Shown in pieces: positions 17,712-27,185 of a stretch of DNA of 64,000 nt. The DNA lies in the NCBI RefSeq assembly GCF_037975235.1, contig NZ_CP150241.1:434001-498000 (forward strand), read 5' to 3'. Both the position numbers and the translations under genes were made by a program. The stretch comes from Paenibacillus sp. FSL R5-0341 (GTDB taxonomy: Bacteria; Bacillota; Bacilli; Paenibacillales; Paenibacillaceae). Positions within the stretch are counted from its first letter, which is position 1. The number at the start of each line of letters is the position of its first letter. The notes beneath the pieces are model-generated. The model was not told the origin of the DNA. It did not search any database and was given only the letters and a program-made list of their open reading frames with translations.

Positions 17712-18200
17712 ATGAGTACTGGGACGATTAACATCAGAAAGGCAGAAATGAGGGACTACTCTGGCGTGTCATTGCTGATGGATGAGCTGCACCAGATGCA
17801 TGTCGAGGCGCGGCCGGATCTATACAGAGCGTTAGAGACCAGAATGGAGAAAAAGGAGTTCTCTGAACTGCTGGAAACGGACAAGCGTTACCTATATGTT
17901 GCCGAGTCTTCGGAAACGGGCTTGATTCTGGGTTACGGGAGTGCGCAGTTAAGTGTAATTCAAGATAACCCATTGATGGTGGACCAGAAGATGTTATACA
18001 TCCATGAACTTGTAGTGGATACCAAGCATCGGGGCCAAGGGACAGGCAAACAGTTACTACAAGCATTCATCGAGCTAGGGAGAGAGCTTCAGGCAGACAG
18101 CGTGGAATTATCCGTGTCGACGTTTAACTCTGGCGCACAGGCCTTCTATGAACAGATGGGTCTGGTCGTCCGCAGCAGCAGGATGGAGTATACCTTGTAA
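17712..18200 (+). CDS. GNAT-family N-acetyltransferase
   Basis: A 162-residue acetyltransferase with the acetyl-CoA-binding motif HRGQGTGKQLLQAFIE and the C-terminal FYEQMGLV element of the fold. The substrate is unknown. TTG 17691 and ATG 17706 are alternative starts; ATG 17712, with GGAAG at a normal distance, is chosen. It is followed closely by the phosphotransferase-like gene in the same direction, possibly as an operon. Confidence 0.85.
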   Translation: MSTGTINIRKAEMRDYSGVSLLMDELHQMHVEARPDLYRALETRMEKKEFSELLETDKRYLYVAESSETGLILGYGSAQLSVIQDNPLMVDQKMLYIHELVVDTKHRGQGTGKQLLQAFIELGRELQADSVELSVSTFNSGAQAFYEQMGLVVRSSRMEYTL

Positions 18201-18251
18201 GGCGGGACCAGTAGAGTGATAGGAACATTGGCATGGAGGGGAGGGAGGCGC

Positions 18252-19523
18252 ATGAAGGGGATGAGAAGCATTAATGAAAAAGAGCAACTGGGCCAGAATA
18301 GCATTCTGCAATCTACTGAGGATGTGGAATATCTTGTTCGCAGTGTGCAAAAACTGTTGGAGGAGCCTGACGCAGTAATACAATATTGGGAAGTTGAACG
18401 CATCAATCCAGGGCTACTTAATTTCACCACATCAGGTATTTATCGAATTCGTGGAACGGCTACCGTAGTTGGAGGATCGCTGTCATGGTCACTTATTTTG
18501 AAATGTATTAAACCGGACTCAGCAGAGAAGGAAGATGTTACATACCATAACTATTGGAAAAGAGAAGCAGAGATCTTCTCATCAGGGCTACTCGATCATT
18601 TACCAGGGCGTATCATAGCTTCACATTGTTTCGCTATACAGGATAGACCGGATCAAACCATTGGGTTGTGGATGGAAGATGTGTCTGGTCACTCGAAGTG
18701 TGAACATGTCTGGCCTCTGGACGATTGGGGTTGGATTGCGGAACGCCTTGGTGAATTTCACGGAGCTTATCTCACGGAAACTTCACTACCCCAACAAGAA
18801 TGGATCTGTCCGTATTGGCTCAAATCCTGGGTTAGGGGGTGTCGTCAGTATGCCCCTTCAATTCAAGAGCCTAAATTGGAAAGTGGACGTGGTGATGATG
18901 ATACTGGAGCTAGAGGAAGGCATATCGGAGTAGGAGATTCTGTGAGGTATGCCAGTGGGGGAAGCAAACAGGAGCAGGCCCACTCGATCTGGCAGTGGTT
19001 CAACCAATATAGTGGGCAGATGGACAAGGTTATAAATTCACTAGACCCATTACCACGAGTTCTATCTCATCAGGATCTGGCGCAAGGCAATATATTTATG
19101 CCATCAGAACGTCTGGACGATAGCGTACTTACTCTCATTGATTGGCAATTCATGAGTAATTCTGGCGTTGGTGAAGAGTTAGGAAAGCTATTTGGGGTTA
19201 ACGCAAGTTTGGGTCATATTGCAGAAGAGGACATATTGAGAGCTAAAGAGGAAATGTTCGATCGTTACATGTATGGACTTCGGACAGCAGGGTGGATAGG
19301 CGATGAAAGACTTGCAAGATATGGATACTGTGTCGCAGTTGCAGCTAGAAGTGTGTGGGAAGTTCCTGAGTGGTTGAAATGGGTGGATCAGTCATGTACT
19401 GCTTCAGATAGTAATGAGGAACTTGATCGGAAAATAAGTACCCGTGCCCGGATCATAACTATTCAGAAAGAGATGTCATTCGAAGCAGCTGAGCTGGCTC
19501 ATGTTTTATTTAATCAGGAATAA
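18252..19523 (+). CDS. Aminoglycoside-phosphotransferase-like protein
   Basis: A 423-residue APH/ChoK-type kinase-fold protein. The catalytic loop SHQDLAQGNIF (HxDxxxxN, first His preserved) and the metal-binding LTLIDWQFM are present. Residues 214-246 form a low-complexity hydrophilic insertion rich in Gly, Asp and Arg. The start ATG 18252 follows GGGGAGGGAGGC; an upstream GTG at 18216 is less likely. The substrate is unknown, and it need not be a resistance enzyme. Confidence 0.75.
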   Translation: MKGMRSINEKEQLGQNSILQSTEDVEYLVRSVQKLLEEPDAVIQYWEVERINPGLLNFTTSGIYRIRGTATVVGGSLSWSLILKCIKPDSAEKEDVTYHNYWKREAEIFSSGLLDHLPGRIIASHCFAIQDRPDQTIGLWMEDVSGHSKCEHVWPLDDWGWIAERLGEFHGAYLTETSLPQQEWICPYWLKSWVRGCRQYAPSIQEPKLESGRGDDDTGARGRHIGVGDSVRYASGGSKQEQAHSIWQWFNQYSGQMDKVINSLDPLPRVLSHQDLAQGNIFMPSERLDDSVLTLIDWQFMSNSGVGEELGKLFGVNASLGHIAEEDILRAKEEMFDRYMYGLRTAGWIGDERLARYGYCVAVAARSVWEVPEWLKWVDQSCTASDSNEELDRKISTRARIITIQKEMSFEAAELAHVLFNQE

Positions 19524-19561
19524 GCCAATCCATATTCAACAAAATATCAGAATGCTCTTGA

Positions 19562-19578
19562 ATACCCCCATGGGGTAT
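19562..19578 (+). promoter_or_regulatory. CsoR operator upstream of csoR
   Basis: A 7-3-7 palindrome, ATACCCC-CAT-GGGGTAT, the form expected for CsoR-family copper repressors, 38 bp before the csoR start. The same arms occur before copA. Confidence 0.85.
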
Positions 19579-19615
19579 GTTACTCTTAGAAAAGAACGAA
19601 AGAAAAGGGGTGTTC

Positions 19616-20017
19616 ATGATGGATCATCAGAGCCATCCCGAGGAACCTTTGCAATCCTCCGTGTCAGATTCAACTGAAGCTTTAGGTACAGATCAAGAAG
19701 CGGTATCCTGTCATGCCGAGGGCAGTGACGGGAAGCATGTGCGTAAGAGTCACCATTCGCAGGAGATGAAGAGTAACCTGGTTTCTCGCTTGAACCGTGT
19801 GGAAGGTCAGATTCGCGGGATCAAGGGATTGATCGAGAAGGATACGTACTGTGATGATGTGCTGACGCAGATTGCGGCGGCTCAGTCTGCTCTCAATTCG
19901 GTAGGTAAGCTTTTGCTTGAAGGCCATATGAAGAGCTGTATCGTTGAGCGCATTCAGGCTGGTGAACATGAGGTTGTGGATGAACTGCTGGTTACGATGC
20001 GGAAGTTAATGAAGTAA
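19616..20017 (+). CDS. csoR: Copper-sensing repressor CsoR
   Basis: A DUF156/CsoR-family regulator of 133 residues, longer than usual because of an acidic, His-containing N-terminal extension of about 45 residues. The core has LNRVEGQIRGI and the Cu(I) ligands Cys (DTYCDDV) and the His-Cys pair in EGHMKSC. It represses copper export when Cu(I) is absent and is released by Cu(I). ATG 19577 lies inside the operator and is rejected. ATG 19616 or 19619 after AAAAGGGG is the start. Genes for CopZ and CopA follow. Confidence 0.9.
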   Translation: MMDHQSHPEEPLQSSVSDSTEALGTDQEAVSCHAEGSDGKHVRKSHHSQEMKSNLVSRLNRVEGQIRGIKGLIEKDTYCDDVLTQIAAAQSALNSVGKLLLEGHMKSCIVERIQAGEHEVVDELLVTMRKLMK

Positions 20018-20055
20018 GCTGAATTTATTTACCAATTCAAATCTATCATTTTAAT

Positions 20056-20072
20056 ATACCCCAAGGAGGAAT
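20056..20072 (+). promoter_or_regulatory. CsoR-like half operator overlapping the copZ ribosome binding site
   Basis: The left arm ATACCCC matches the operators before csoR and copA exactly. The right arm is GAGGAAT rather than GGGGTAT and overlaps AAGGAGG, the copZ RBS. It may be a degenerate site or chance similarity. Confidence 0.4.
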
Positions 20073-20077
20073 TTACA

Positions 20078-20278
20078 ATGTCTAATGTTACGTTAAGCGT
20101 TACAGGAATGTCTTGCAATCACTGTGTGAAGTCGGTTGAAGAGGCTGTGAAGAATGCTGGGGCGAATGGTCAGGTTGATCTGGCGGCGGGAACCGTAGCT
20201 GTGGAATATGACGAGCAGAAAGTAAATGTAGATCAGATCAAGGCTGCGATTGAAGATCAGGGGTACGATGTAGTCTAA
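20078..20278 (+). CDS. copZ: Copper chaperone CopZ
   Basis: A 66-residue heavy-metal-associated domain with the GMSCNHC copper-binding motif (residues 10-16) and the usual beta-alpha-beta-beta-alpha-beta length. It carries Cu(I) to the CopA ATPase or to CsoR. AAGGAGG lies 8 nt before ATG 20078. It is 60 bp after csoR and separated from copA by a long hairpin and an operator. Confidence 0.95.
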   Translation: MSNVTLSVTGMSCNHCVKSVEEAVKNAGANGQVDLAAGTVAVEYDEQKVNVDQIKAAIEDQGYDVV

Positions 20279-20287
20279 CCGCATCAC

Positions 20288-20359
20288 AGGCTTAAACCGA
20301 ACATGCTCATGGGCGAAAAAGAGGTCAATGGCCTTTTCCCACGAGCCAGGTTTAAGCCT
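20288..20359 (+). terminator. Long hairpin between copZ and copA
   Basis: Perfect 11-bp outer stem AGGCTTAAACC / GGTTTAAGCCT around an inner imperfect stem (GCTCATGGGC / CCCACGAGC), then AATTTTCTG. It is probably the terminator of csoR-copZ, although the T-run is weak. Confidence 0.65.
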
Positions 20360-20376
20360 AATTTTCTGTCTGATAT

Positions 20377-20393
20377 ATACCCCTTAGGGGTAT
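20377..20393 (+). promoter_or_regulatory. CsoR operator upstream of copA
   Basis: ATACCCC-TTA-GGGGTAT, with the same 7-3-7 arms as the csoR operator, 47 bp before the copA start. Confidence 0.85.
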
Positions 20394-20439
20394 GTTAATG
20401 CAACATACAATAAATTGAATCGATATGAAAGGAGCTGAC

Positions 20440-22980
20440 ATGATGGATAACTCAACAAGTAAACCAACGGACAGATCATCTCAACCCACACCAATGTCAC
20501 CTATGGCAGACGCGCCAGGACTAAAGACAACACTGCACATCACGGGGATGACCTGTGCTGCGTGTTCGACCCGAGTGGAGAAGGGCTTGTCCCGTATGGA
20601 AGGGGTGCAGCAGGCCAATGTGAATTTGGCCATTGAACAGGCAACCGTTTCTTATGATCCGAAGACAATCAACGTGAATGCGTTGCGAGATAAGGTGGAA
20701 GCATTGGGCTACGGTACGGTGTCCGAATCCGTTGATCTGAACATCACGGGTATGACGTGTGCTGCTTGTTCTGCCCGGATCGAAAAAGGTCTTTCCCGAC
20801 TACCGGGGGTATCTCAGGCGAATGTGAATCTGGCGCTGGAAACAGGGCATATCGAATATGCGACTGGCGCACTCAAACCTTCGGATATTACCGCCAAGAT
20901 CAAGCAGATGGGCTACGGTGCTGAACTGCAATTGACGCAAGAAGAGACCAAATCGGTTCGTGAACGTGAGCTGCAACGCAAAAAGTGGAAATGGATGATA
21001 TCTGCGTTGTTATCGATTCCTTTGCTGTGGGCAATGGTCGGGCATTTCTCGTTCACATCCGGAATCTATGTTCCTAAGCTGTTCATGAACCCTTGGTTTC
21101 AGCTGCTGCTGGCAACGCCGGTACAGTTCGTCATTGGGTGGCAGTTCTATGTGGGGGCGTACAAAGCATTACGTAACCGCAGCGCCAATATGGACGTTCT
21201 CGTCGCATTGGGTACCAGCGCAGCGTTCTTCTACAGTTTGTATTTGACGCTGTCCAGTGGGTACTTACCTTCTACAACCATGGATCATGGGGCAATGGGA
21301 ACGAGCACAGCCGCCATGCCTTCGGTAGAACTCTATTATGAGACAAGTGCAATTCTAATAACGTTAATTTTACTTGGAAAATGGTTCGAAGCTGTGGCGA
21401 AAGGTCGCTCTTCACAGGCGATCAAAAGCCTGATTGAACTGGCTCCACGTGAAGCCCGTGTCATTCGTGATGGACAGGAAGTTATGGTTCCTGCCGCATA
21501 TGTTGCGGTAGGCGACTTAGTTCTAGTGAAGCCGGGGGACAGCATCCCGGTAGATGGTATCGTTGAAGAGGGCCAATCCTCTGTGGACGAATCCATGCTA
21601 AGCGGAGAGAGCCTTCCCGTGGATAAAAAAACGGGAGATGCTGTCACAGGTGCTACGCTGAATAAAAACGGGGTATTACGACTGCGTGCGACCCGAGTGG
21701 GATCGGACACGGCTTTGTCCCAGATTATCAAAGTGGTGGAACAAGCTCAGGGCTCCAAAGCACCGATCCAGCGGATTGCCGATGTCATATCAGGTATATT
21801 TGTTCCGATTGTCGTGGGTATTGCGGCGCTGACATTCCTGATCTGGTATCTGTTTGCAAGTCCGGGTGACTTCGCTGGTTCCCTTGAAAAAGCGATTGCC
21901 GTGCTCGTTATTGCCTGTCCATGTGCATTGGGACTGGCAACGCCAACCTCCGTCATGGCTGGATCAGGACGTGCAGCTGAATATGGCATTCTGTTCAAAG
22001 GCGGTGAACATCTGGAGTCGGCACAACAGATTCAGACCGTGGTGCTCGACAAAACAGGTACAGTGACCCAGGGTAAACCGGTCCTTACCGATGTCGTTAT
22101 GGCTCCAAATTGGACGGAATCGGATCTGCTTGAGCGTGTAGGAGCGGCTGAACAGAGTTCGGAGCATCCGCTGGCAGAGGCGATTGTTGCAGGTATCCGT
22201 GCCAAGGGTCTGGATCTGACCCCAACAGAGAAGTTCGAGAACATACCGGGATATGGTGTGCGAGCTTCATTAAAAGGGCAGGAAATTCTGGTCGGTACGC
22301 GGCGGTTACTTGCGGATGCACAGGTGAATGTCTCCGAGGAAACCGTTCAGCACATGAACCATCTGGAGGAGCAGGGACGTACAGCGATGCTGGTTGCAGT
22401 AGACGGTCAGTGGGCAGGGATCGTCGCTGTGGCTGACACCATCAAGGATACCTCTCGTGAAGCCATCGGTCGTCTTCAGGCGATGGGGATCGATGTTATC
22501 ATGATTACGGGAGACAATGAGCGAACTGCTCGCGCTGTAGCAGAACAGGCAGGGATCGGTAAAGTTCTGGCTGAGGTTCTGCCGGAAGGCAAGGCTGCGG
22601 AAGTGAAGAAACTTCAGGAGAGTGGCCTGAAAGTCGCTATGGTAGGTGACGGGATTAATGATGCTCCGGCACTCGCCACAGCGGATATTGGGATGGCCAT
22701 CGGAACAGGAACGGATGTAGCGATGGAAGCGGCAGATATTACGTTGATGCGTGGTGATCTGAACAGCATTGCAGATGCCATTGAGATGAGCCGGCGCACG
22801 ATGGGTAACATCAAACAAAACCTGTTCTGGGCACTCGGATACAACGTTATTGGTATTCCCATTGCGGCAGTTGGCTTCTTGGCTCCATGGCTGGCAGGGG
22901 CTGCGATGGCGTTCAGCTCCGTGTCGGTTGTCCTGAATGCGCTGCGTCTGCAACGCATGAAGCTGAAGAGAAGTGAATAA
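20440..22980 (+). CDS. copA: Copper-exporting P1B-type ATPase CopA
   Basis: An 846-residue ATPase that exports Cu(I). Two N-terminal heavy-metal domains each have GMTCAAC. Eight membrane helices follow, with the ion-site CPC in VIACPCALG, phosphorylation site DKTGT, the HP locus (SSEHPLAEA) and the GDGINDAP hinge. The frame opens at 20425, but AAAGGAG precedes the ATG pair at 20440/20443. It receives copper from CopZ and is controlled by the operator directly upstream. Confidence 0.96.
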   Translation: MMDNSTSKPTDRSSQPTPMSPMADAPGLKTTLHITGMTCAACSTRVEKGLSRMEGVQQANVNLAIEQATVSYDPKTINVNALRDKVEALGYGTVSESVDLNITGMTCAACSARIEKGLSRLPGVSQANVNLALETGHIEYATGALKPSDITAKIKQMGYGAELQLTQEETKSVRERELQRKKWKWMISALLSIPLLWAMVGHFSFTSGIYVPKLFMNPWFQLLLATPVQFVIGWQFYVGAYKALRNRSANMDVLVALGTSAAFFYSLYLTLSSGYLPSTTMDHGAMGTSTAAMPSVELYYETSAILITLILLGKWFEAVAKGRSSQAIKSLIELAPREARVIRDGQEVMVPAAYVAVGDLVLVKPGDSIPVDGIVEEGQSSVDESMLSGESLPVDKKTGDAVTGATLNKNGVLRLRATRVGSDTALSQIIKVVEQAQGSKAPIQRIADVISGIFVPIVVGIAALTFLIWYLFASPGDFAGSLEKAIAVLVIACPCALGLATPTSVMAGSGRAAEYGILFKGGEHLESAQQIQTVVLDKTGTVTQGKPVLTDVVMAPNWTESDLLERVGAAEQSSEHPLAEAIVAGIRAKGLDLTPTEKFENIPGYGVRASLKGQEILVGTRRLLADAQVNVSEETVQHMNHLEEQGRTAMLVAVDGQWAGIVAVADTIKDTSREAIGRLQAMGIDVIMITGDNERTARAVAEQAGIGKVLAEVLPEGKAAEVKKLQESGLKVAMVGDGINDAPALATADIGMAIGTGTDVAMEAADITLMRGDLNSIADAIEMSRRTMGNIKQNLFWALGYNVIGIPIAAVGFLAPWLAGAAMAFSSVSVVLNALRLQRMKLKRSE

Positions 22981-23042
22981 CTGACCTTTGTTTGGAGATA
23001 TATTCAACGTCTCATTGTAATGAAGTGAGGAGAAATCAATGC

Positions 23043-23071
23043 GCGGTTCGCTGCGGCGGACCGTGTTTTTC
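23043..23071 (+). terminator. Rho-independent terminator after copA
   Basis: CGGTTCGC / GCGGACCG with a TGCG loop, followed by TGTTTTT. The rest of the 22981-23231 gap holds nothing else that I recognise. Confidence 0.7.
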
Positions 23072-23231
23072 TGTTGAGAAAATACGGTCTGAATCGCCAG
23101 AAAAGTAGGTCTGAAACGTTGGTATAAGTGTTCTTTTCTTTGGGAAAAGAATATCATAATGCCCATTTGTGAAAATGGATAAATTGTATTCATGAATAAA
23201 GCTTACGTTTTCTGAATTTTTCAAAAATCAG

Positions 23232-23291
23232 TTGACAATATGGTCATATTCACATAAAATTTAAACGATCGTTTGATTCAAACAATTGTTT
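23232..23291 (+). promoter_or_regulatory. Promoter with two TetR-type operators
   Basis: TTGACA at 23232-23237, a 17-bp spacer and TAAAAT at 23255-23260 make a near-consensus promoter. Two 12-bp palindromes follow: AAACGATCGTTT (23263-23274) and AAACAATTGTTT (23280-23291), centres 17 bp apart and covering the expected start of transcription. They are good candidates for binding by the TetR-family protein encoded at 24648. Confidence 0.8.
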
Positions 23292-23332
23292 AAATCAAAT
23301 TAGAACTAATTGAGTAATGGAGGACACCTTTT

Positions 23333-24496
23333 ATGTTGCAGGCATTACGTACATTGTTTAAAAAACCGCCAGTGATCGTGGGGATCGTAACAGCACTTAT
23401 GTTCCAAGTGATCTTTAGCGTGATCTGGATGACCGCATATTCGGGAGTAAATGACCGTACGAAAGAATTGACGGTTGCGATTGTGAATGAGGATGGTGAA
23501 ATGTCCAAAGGAATCGCAGATTCGCTCGCAGGAACACTGCCTTTCCACACCGTATCCAATCTGAGTGCGGCTGAAGCGTTGGATCAGCTGAATCATCACA
23601 AAGTACACATGGTGATGGATATCCCGGCTGGATTCAACGAATTGCTTCAGACGGCTGGCTCAACCGCTGAGATTAAATACACCATTAATGAAGCGAACCC
23701 GGTTACGATTAAAAGCATGATGCAAGGTGTATCACAAAGTGTGACAAACACGATTAACAAACAAGCTACAGCACAAGGGGTACAGACGGTGTTGACCGCT
23801 TCAGGCGCACCTGCGGATCAGGCAGCTGAAGCTGCTACGAACCTGACTACCCGAGTGGAAGGAACGACAACGTCCATCAACCCGGTTAACGGGATGAATA
23901 ATCAGATGGTGCCAATGATGATGGTACTGGCTTCGTATGTAGGAGCCATGATCATGGGGATGAATCTCCAGACAGCGATGGGCATGTTGTCCTCTACCTA
24001 TTCCCGCTTGACTTTGTTTGGCGCAAGAGTAGTCATTAACGTGGGTTCCGCATTGGTCGTTTCCTTGCTAGGATCATCATTGATCGTGGCATTGGGTGGA
24101 CAAATTGAACAAGGATTCGTCGCATTTTGGTTGTTCCAGGCGCTCTTCCTGTGCACGTTCATGTTCTTCTCCCAGTTCTTCCTGATCTGCTTCGGACCGG
24201 CAGGAAGTCTGTTCAACATCATCTCACTGTCCTTGCAACTGGTATCCTCCGGTGCAATGGTACCGCGTGAATTGCTGAACAGCTTCTATAGCGGTATTGG
24301 GCAGTACCTGCCTGCAACATACGCCGTTCAGGGTATTCTGAGCGTACAATTGGGAGGCCCAGGAGTTCAGTCTGCTGCGGGCTCTATCGTGATTGTACTG
24401 TTGGTTGCCGTTGCTTTGTCACTGGTCGTGACGTTGTTGAAAAAACAACGCATGCCAGCTGGGGCACCAAGCCCGGCTCAAGCGGCGAACAACTAA
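23333..24496 (+). CDS. ABC-2-type / YhgE-Pip-like membrane protein
   Basis: A 387-residue membrane protein with one N-terminal helix (residues 13-35), an outside domain of about 150 residues (AIVNEDGEMSKGIADSL and so on), and five or six helices in the C-terminal half. This layout is that of ABC-2 permeases and YhgE/Pip exporters. No ATPase gene is adjacent. The promoter carries paired operators, and a TetR gene follows, which suggests inducible efflux or membrane-stress export. Substrate unknown. Confidence 0.75.
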   Translation: MLQALRTLFKKPPVIVGIVTALMFQVIFSVIWMTAYSGVNDRTKELTVAIVNEDGEMSKGIADSLAGTLPFHTVSNLSAAEALDQLNHHKVHMVMDIPAGFNELLQTAGSTAEIKYTINEANPVTIKSMMQGVSQSVTNTINKQATAQGVQTVLTASGAPADQAAEAATNLTTRVEGTTTSINPVNGMNNQMVPMMMVLASYVGAMIMGMNLQTAMGMLSSTYSRLTLFGARVVINVGSALVVSLLGSSLIVALGGQIEQGFVAFWLFQALFLCTFMFFSQFFLICFGPAGSLFNIISLSLQLVSSGAMVPRELLNSFYSGIGQYLPATYAVQGILSVQLGGPGVQSAAGSIVIVLLVAVALSLVVTLLKKQRMPAGAPSPAQAANN

Positions 24497-24527
24497 TACA
24501 GTCATATTATTGACTCATAGGATAGGA

Positions 24528-24560
24528 CAAGCACCCCGATGATTTTCATCGGGGTGCTTG
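24528..24560 (+). terminator. Terminator hairpin
   Basis: CAAGCACCCCGATGA / TCATCGGGGTGCTTG, almost perfect, but with no clear T-run after it. It separates the exporter gene from the TetR gene. Confidence 0.65.
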
Positions 24561-24647
24561 GTGTAATATAATAGACAGATAGATTACCTGACTACAGCCC
24601 TTGAGCTGGAGCAAATGAAATGAACGGACAAGAGGGAGCGGGACGGA

Positions 24648-25247
24648 ATGACGGAACCGGAGTTGGATATCAAAACGAGGATACTGCTTGCAGCCAAGAA
24701 GCTTTTTGCACAGCAGGGGTATGACGGGACGAGCGTTCGTCAAATCTGTGATGAGGCGGGTGCGAATGTATCGCTGGTCTCATACCACTTTGGCGGAAAA
24801 GAAAAGGTGTTCGAGGCGTTATTCGAGCATTTTTTCCCTGGACATATGATGAACTCGCTGGCGGAAGAGTCCATGTCCTCGCCTGTGGAAGGTATCCGAC
24901 GCATTATTGGTGAAGTTGTGAAGTTCACGATGACGGATCGGGAGATGAGCGATATTGTGCAGCTTGAAATTACACTGCGTACACATCGCACAGCTACCGT
25001 ATTTCGTTTTCTGGACCCTGTCTGGACCCGTGTGAGGGAACTCCTGCAAGAAGGAAAAGACCAGGGATTGTTCCAGGTCGAGTCCGTGTCATATGCCATG
25101 CTTCAGGTTATGGGTGTGGCTTTGGCGCACAAACGGGCCAAGAATTCACGATTTGGCTTTGATTATCAAGATATGAATACAGACGAGCTCGCTGAGCAGA
25201 CGATTGAGTTCGTACTTCGAGGATTGGGAGTGAACAGCCATGAATGA
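24648..25247 (+). CDS. TetR-family transcriptional regulator
   Basis: A 199-residue regulator. The N-terminal helix-turn-helix (residues 10-55) shows the TetR pattern ILLAAKKLFAQQGYDGTSVRQI ... VSLVSYHFGGKE. The C-terminal ligand domain resembles CecR-type (DUF1956) regulators. The start ATG 24648 is preceded by GAGGGAGC. It overlaps the nitroreductase gene by 8 nt, so the two are co-translated. The likely targets are the twin palindromes at 23263-23291. Confidence 0.88.
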   Translation: MTEPELDIKTRILLAAKKLFAQQGYDGTSVRQICDEAGANVSLVSYHFGGKEKVFEALFEHFFPGHMMNSLAEESMSSPVEGIRRIIGEVVKFTMTDREMSDIVQLEITLRTHRTATVFRFLDPVWTRVRELLQEGKDQGLFQVESVSYAMLQVMGVALAHKRAKNSRFGFDYQDMNTDELAEQTIEFVLRGLGVNSHE

Positions 25248-25983
25248 AACGATTGAGTTGATGATGAAACACCGCTCTGTACGCAAATTTAAGCCAGACC
25301 CGGTGAGTGATGAGCAGCTTGCAGCCATCGTAGCGGCTGGGCAGATGGCTTCCTCTTCAAGTAGTGTGCAAGCCTATACTGTGATTGCTGTGACGGACTT
25401 GGAGCAGAAAGCCAAGCTGGCTGAATTGGCAGGCAATCAGGCCTACGTCAATGAATGCCCTGTGTTTCTTGTATGGTGTGCTGATCTGTATCGGCTGAGT
25501 GATGCTGCGAAACGTCATCTTCCTGAGAAGGAATCGTATGCTGATTCCACAGAGAATTTCATGGTAGCCACAATTGATGCTGCACTGGCTTCCCAGAATG
25601 CTGCTCTTGCAGCTGAGTCACTTGGCTTTGGAATTGTATATATTGGCGGGCTTCGTACCCGGATTGAGGAAGTAGCCGAGCTGTTGGGATTGCCGGAGGG
25701 CGTATATCCGGTGTATGGCATGTGTATTGGTATTGCAGATCAGGAAACGGGAATTCGGCCACGTCTGCCACTTAATGCAGTGCTGCATCATAATCGCTAT
25801 AATGCCGAGCAGAGCATCAAAGGTGTTGAGCAGTACGACGAGACAACGACGGCGTACATGAAAGAACGGACCAATGGTGAACGAACGACCCCATGGTCCG
25901 AACTGATGGCGAAGCGCCTGACTGAGCCAACACGGTTGCAAGTGAGACCGTTCCTGGAAGGCAAAGGATTCTTGAAGCGTTAA
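25240..25983 (+). CDS. NAD(P)H-dependent flavin oxidoreductase (nitroreductase)
   Basis: A 247-residue FMN-dependent NfsA/FRP-type oxidoreductase. It starts with the HRSVRKF FMN-binding motif, then GQMASSSSSVQAYT, and has the ESLGFGIVYIGGLR region typical of the family. It reduces nitro compounds, quinones or flavins. It is co-transcribed with the TetR regulator (8-nt overlap). Its TAA stop coincides with the first bases of a family 1 repeat. Confidence 0.9.
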   Translation: MNETIELMMKHRSVRKFKPDPVSDEQLAAIVAAGQMASSSSSVQAYTVIAVTDLEQKAKLAELAGNQAYVNECPVFLVWCADLYRLSDAAKRHLPEKESYADSTENFMVATIDAALASQNAALAAESLGFGIVYIGGLRTRIEEVAELLGLPEGVYPVYGMCIGIADQETGIRPRLPLNAVLHHNRYNAEQSIKGVEQYDETTTAYMKERTNGERTTPWSELMAKRLTEPTRLQVRPFLEGKGFLKR

Positions 25984-26220
25984 GTTGAACTGAAGGTAGT
26001 TACACTTGCCACTCCGATGACAGAACAACCTTCCGATCGCTGTTATCCCCGGATTTTTTGATCCAATTTTGTGAAGGTGAAAATCTAGTGATAGCGTATG
26101 CTTCCGAAGTAGCTTTCTTTCAGAAAGCTTTTAGGCGACCGCTCTGCTTCCTCAGGTTATTTCTATCCTCTACGTTCCTGTGTAAAAATTTAGTTCAACT
26201 GATATATATATATATATATA
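25981..26220 (-). repeat. Family 1 repeat, type A copy 4
   Basis: Bounded by TAAGTTGAACT and AGTTCAACTGA, with the GTTATCCCCGGATTTTTT arm, the AGCTTTCTTTCAGAAAGCT hairpin and the GTGTAA/TTACAC arms. The right end runs into a TA dinucleotide tract at 26202-26220. It lies between convergent genes, so its orientation with respect to transcription is ambiguous. Confidence 0.85.
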
Positions 26221-26228
26221 GTAAATTA

Positions 26229-26264
26229 GAAGTCAGTCGGTGGCGAAGCCGACTGGCTTCTTTG
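26229..26264. terminator. Bidirectional terminator hairpin
   Basis: AGAAGTCAGTCGG / CCGACTGGCTTCT around a TGGCGAAG loop. It lies between the convergent nitroreductase and TatD genes; the T-tracts are weak on both strands. Confidence 0.65.
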
Positions 26265-26291
26265 TGCTGTGCTTGCGCTACCAGATTGTAC

Positions 26292-27098
26292 TTAAGTTAA
26301 GCCATAGAAACGCTTCGTATTCTGATAAAAGAGACGGGCGGCCCGTTCGGTTCCCATGCCGGTGATCTCACTCCATGCTTGAATGACCTGTCTGGTCATG
26401 GCCGGGTGTGTCATTCGTCCCTGAAATGGTCCTTCGAAGGGCCAAGGTCCGTCGGTCTCGGCCATCACTTGTTCCGATGGATACTGCCGGGCGAGTTCAC
26501 GGATCTCTTCTTCATACCGAATATCCGGCGTGAAGGAGATGAAATAGCCATTGTCCGCCATACGCCTTATGGTTTGGCGAGATCCTTTGAACCAGTGGAA
26601 ATGAGCGCGTCGGAATTGATATTTCTCCAGCAGATCACAGACGATATCCGCATCATCGTATACCGCATGAAGGACAAGTGGTTTGTTGTGCTTTTTGGCG
26701 AGTTGGATGAAACGTTCGAGCAGTTCGATATACCCGCTCTGATCGAAGTGCTGTCCTGCCTGCTCGGCTTCCATACGGTTGTAATAGGGAAGCCCAACTT
26801 CTCCTATGGCTATGGCTTGTCCCATATGCTTCTCAATCCATTGGAAGAACAGGTCCATTTCTGGAACGGAGGGCAGTTCCTGTTCCGGATGGAAACCGAA
26901 GGCCGGATAGATGGTGCCTGGATGTTGTTTTGCAAGCTCCAGATTGGCCTGGGCAGAAGCAAGATTCATGGACACGGCGATGACTGCTTCGACTTGCTGA
27001 GACGGGAAAGATAGCAGCATCTCACGCTGTTCATCAGGCGTATACTGATCGAAGTGAATATGAGCATCAATTAAGGGCGCGAAAGCTTGAGCATGCAC
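26292..27098 (-). CDS. TatD-family metal-dependent hydrolase
   Basis: A 268-residue TIM-barrel hydrolase or DNase. The metal ligands are seen in DAHIHFD, the Glu of IGEVGL, a His in LVLHAVYD, HFHWFKG and the Asp of MAETDGPWPF. The longest frame starts at ATG 27122, but AAGGAGG lies inside that extension, 9 nt before GTG 27098, so GTG is taken as the start. The protein is a diverged member related to Bacillus YabD. It is a single gene. Confidence 0.88.
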   Translation of the reverse strand: MHAQAFAPLIDAHIHFDQYTPDEQREMLLSFPSQQVEAVIAVSMNLASAQANLELAKQHPGTIYPAFGFHPEQELPSVPEMDLFFQWIEKHMGQAIAIGEVGLPYYNRMEAEQAGQHFDQSGYIELLERFIQLAKKHNKPLVLHAVYDDADIVCDLLEKYQFRRAHFHWFKGSRQTIRRMADNGYFISFTPDIRYEEEIRELARQYPSEQVMAETDGPWPFEGPFQGRMTHPAMTRQVIQAWSEITGMGTERAARLFYQNTKRFYGLT

Positions 27099-27185
27099 GA
27101 GGGAATTCCTCCTTGTGTTCATTTATATTTTAACTATGTTACGCAGAATTTCTTATGGCGGATCACCCATTAAAGGAAAATAATA

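Noticed and set aside
26202..26220. TA dinucleotide tract as a separate microsatellite
   Set aside because: It is the extended A/T end of family 1 copy 4, whose terminal repeat is itself TATATA-rich, so it was not counted separately.
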